A DNA stretch of 62,630 nt. Origin: Firmicutes bacterium UBA3553. GTDB lineage: Bacteria > Bacillota > Clostridia > Tissierellales > Sedimentibacteraceae. The stretch covers positions 102,056 through 164,685 of the forward strand of contig DFOA01000059.1 of NCBI GenBank assembly GCA_002381185.1. The letters are read 5' to 3'. The translations under genes and the position numbers were made by a program. The notes beneath the pieces are model-generated. The model ran no database searches. It was not told the origin of the DNA and saw only the letters and a list, made by a program, of their open reading frames with translations. Shown here one piece after another: positions 61,112-62,630 of this stretch. The stretch's first letter is position 1, and every line of letters starts with the position of its first letter.

Positions 61112-62545
61112 ATGGAAACATATCAGATACAGATATTGGCGGTCATTGGTGTTTTGATTTTTATTTTCTTTGTTTTTAGAAATAAAAAGTCGGCTCAAAA
61201 AGAAATAAATAATTTAAATGAAATAGAATTTGCAAGTTCATCAAATATGAAGTTTGAAGATGTTGCAGGTAATTATGAGGCTAAGGAAAGCCTTCGGGAA
61301 ATAGTTGATTTCATAAAAAATCCTGAGAAATACAGCAGGTTTAATGCCAGAATGCCAAAAGGAGTTCTCCTATATGGTTCACCGGGAACCGGAAAGACCT
61401 TGATGGCAAAAGCATTGGCAGGAGAAGCCGGTGTACCGTTTTACGCTGTGTCAGGTTCCGATTTTGTACAGGTATATGCTGGGCTTGGAGCAGGAAGAAT
61501 AAGAAACCTTTTTAAAAAAGCCAAAAAATCAGGGAAAAGTGTAATTTTTATTGATGAAATAGATGCCATAGGAAAAAAGAGGATGAGTGGAAATATGCGG
61601 GGCAGCGACGAAGGAGACAGAACCTTAAATGCCCTACTGACTGAAATGTCAGGCTTTGCTGATGATTCAGGAACAGTGGTTGTAGCCGCAACAAACAGAA
61701 TCGATACATTGGATTCGGCCTTGTTGAGGCCGGGTAGATTTGACAGACAAATAGAAATAATGCTTCCGGACAGAAATGCAAGAAAAGATATAATTAAACT
61801 TTATCTTTCTAAAAAGAAAGCAAAAGAAAATATCAAATTGGATGACATTGCGGATCTGACTGTATATTTCAGCGGTGCAATGATTGAAAACCTCATTAAT
61901 GAGGCAGCGCTGCTGGCAATAAGGGAAGATTCGGAGGAAATAAATGAAGAACATATTAAAAAGGCATATCTTGAGGTTTTAGCCGGCACTGAAAAAAAGA
62001 ATCTGGCAGAAAACAGCAAACAAAAAACCGTTACTTCCTATCACGAGGCAGGACATGCTTTTGTGTCTAAATATCTGATGCCTGATATTAAAATTATCAG
62101 AGTTTCTGTGATTCCAACAAGCAAGGGAGCAGGCGGATATACTTTAAGTACACCAAGCGGCGCCGAAGTGGTTACCAAGAAACGCATAAAAAACCAGCTG
62201 GCTGTATTAATGGCAGGACGAGTTGCAGAAGAGATATTTTTTGGCAAGGATAATATTACGATAGGTGCGCAAAATGATATAGAGAAGGCAACTTCACTTG
62301 CGGTTGATTATATTGCAAAATATGGAATGGATAGAGATTCGGCATTTGTAAATCTTGGAGTTCTTTCCGAGAAGCTTAACATACCGTTAGCTTCTGTTGA
62401 AAAATCAGTCAAGAGCCTTGCTGTCGAAATATATGATGAGGTAGTGCAAATTATTGAAAGCAACAAAGAAAAAGTTGAAAAGATTGCTAGATTGTTAATG
62501 GAAAAAGAAATAATCCATGAAGAAGAGTTAATCAGCATAATATAA
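61112..62545 (+). CDS. Short FtsH-like membrane AAA protease
   Basis: The 477-residue protein has a single N-terminal helix (about 7-23), where FtsH normally has two with an outside domain between. The AAA module has Walker A GSPGTGKT (about 89-96), Walker B VIFIDEIDAIG and the second-region-of-homology block LLRPGRFDRQIEI. A zinc protease follows with H311-E-A-G-H315 and a candidate third ligand in NDIEKATSLA. The active sites look intact. It is shorter than FtsH (about 600-650), and the true ftsH could be elsewhere. GGGGGTAT is the ribosome site. Confidence 0.92.
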   Translation: METYQIQILAVIGVLIFIFFVFRNKKSAQKEINNLNEIEFASSSNMKFEDVAGNYEAKESLREIVDFIKNPEKYSRFNARMPKGVLLYGSPGTGKTLMAKALAGEAGVPFYAVSGSDFVQVYAGLGAGRIRNLFKKAKKSGKSVIFIDEIDAIGKKRMSGNMRGSDEGDRTLNALLTEMSGFADDSGTVVVAATNRIDTLDSALLRPGRFDRQIEIMLPDRNARKDIIKLYLSKKKAKENIKLDDIADLTVYFSGAMIENLINEAALLAIREDSEEINEEHIKKAYLEVLAGTEKKNLAENSKQKTVTSYHEAGHAFVSKYLMPDIKIIRVSVIPTSKGAGGYTLSTPSGAEVVTKKRIKNQLAVLMAGRVAEEIFFGKDNITIGAQNDIEKATSLAVDYIAKYGMDRDSAFVNLGVLSEKLNIPLASVEKSVKSLAVEIYDEVVQIIESNKEKVEKIARLLMEKEIIHEEELISII

Positions 62546-62630
62546 AAATTAACATGAATATATGTGAAAAATTCAGGGCAAAATAGTAAAAATTGAATAT
62601 AGAGACTGTACAGTTCTGAGGAATAAATAT

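Noticed and set aside
62605..62614. Perfect 10-base palindrome ACTGTACAGT near the right end
   Set aside because: Short and A/T-flanked, with the next gene outside the window; chance cannot be excluded.
1..62630. tRNA, rRNA, insertion sequences or prophage
   Set aside because: No cloverleaf-like or rRNA sequence, transposase, integrase or phage gene was recognised on either strand.

Overview
The window is low-GC DNA from a motile, Gram-positive anaerobe of the class Clostridia. The evidence is gene order (fliG-fliH-fliI-fliJ-fliK-flgD-flgE-flbD-motAB-fliM-fliY-cheY-fliOPQR-flhB-flhA-fliA), strong AGGAGG-type ribosome sites, an S-layer-homology (SLH) surface protein, CheC/CheD/FliY-type chemotaxis and hemerythrins beside chemoreceptors. 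A Tissierellia/Sedimentibacter-like host is my guess from general resemblance only. I see no tRNA, rRNA, transposase, prophage or CRISPR.

Layout. (1) 1-20,800, plus strand: the large flagellar/chemotaxis operon, from the last codons of fliG through fliA, two rod-type proteins, fapA, cheC and cheD. fliL is missing between motB and fliM, and flhF/flhG are missing between flhA and fliA. (2) 20,880-27,331, minus strand: a tight six-gene operon encoding a FliK-like protein, a stand-alone FlhB C-domain, a long FtsA/Hsp70-fold ATPase, a PilZ protein, an SLH surface protein and a ComFB-family protein. It appears to start at a sigma-28-type promoter. (3) 27,524-41,673, plus: cheA-cheR-cheB, fliD-fliS-fliT-like, three chemoreceptors and a hemerythrin. 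(4) 41,788-47,587: accessory genes, namely an ECF sigma/anti-sigma pair, a heptad-repeat coiled-coil protein, orphan proteins and a HicA-HicB-SecB-like toxin-antitoxin-chaperone module with its own sigma-A promoter and operator. (5) 47,826-53,902, plus: flagellin, a GGDEF-EAL phosphodiesterase, a second hemerythrin and a fourth chemoreceptor. (6) 54,118-62,545: a two-component system, then housekeeping genes (nadK, rluA-type, asparaginase, PHP phosphoesterase, ispD, ispF, a short FtsH-like protease).

How it fits together. The early operon builds the basal body, export gate, hook, motor and switch and ends with sigma-28 (FliA). Seven sites resembling sigma-28 promoters then precede late genes: cheA, two mcp genes, flagellin, the EAL phosphodiesterase, an orphan minus-strand gene and the minus-strand FtsA/PilZ/ComFB/SLH operon. 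Several of these late genes belong to cyclic-nucleotide families (PilZ, EAL, ComFB), suggesting that c-di-GMP turnover and response are switched on with the filament. The flagellin leader carries two CsrA-type sites. The most promising unfamiliar systems are the minus-strand operon, the TA-chaperone module, and a duplicated internal ribosome-site/GTG unit at the domain boundary of fliY.
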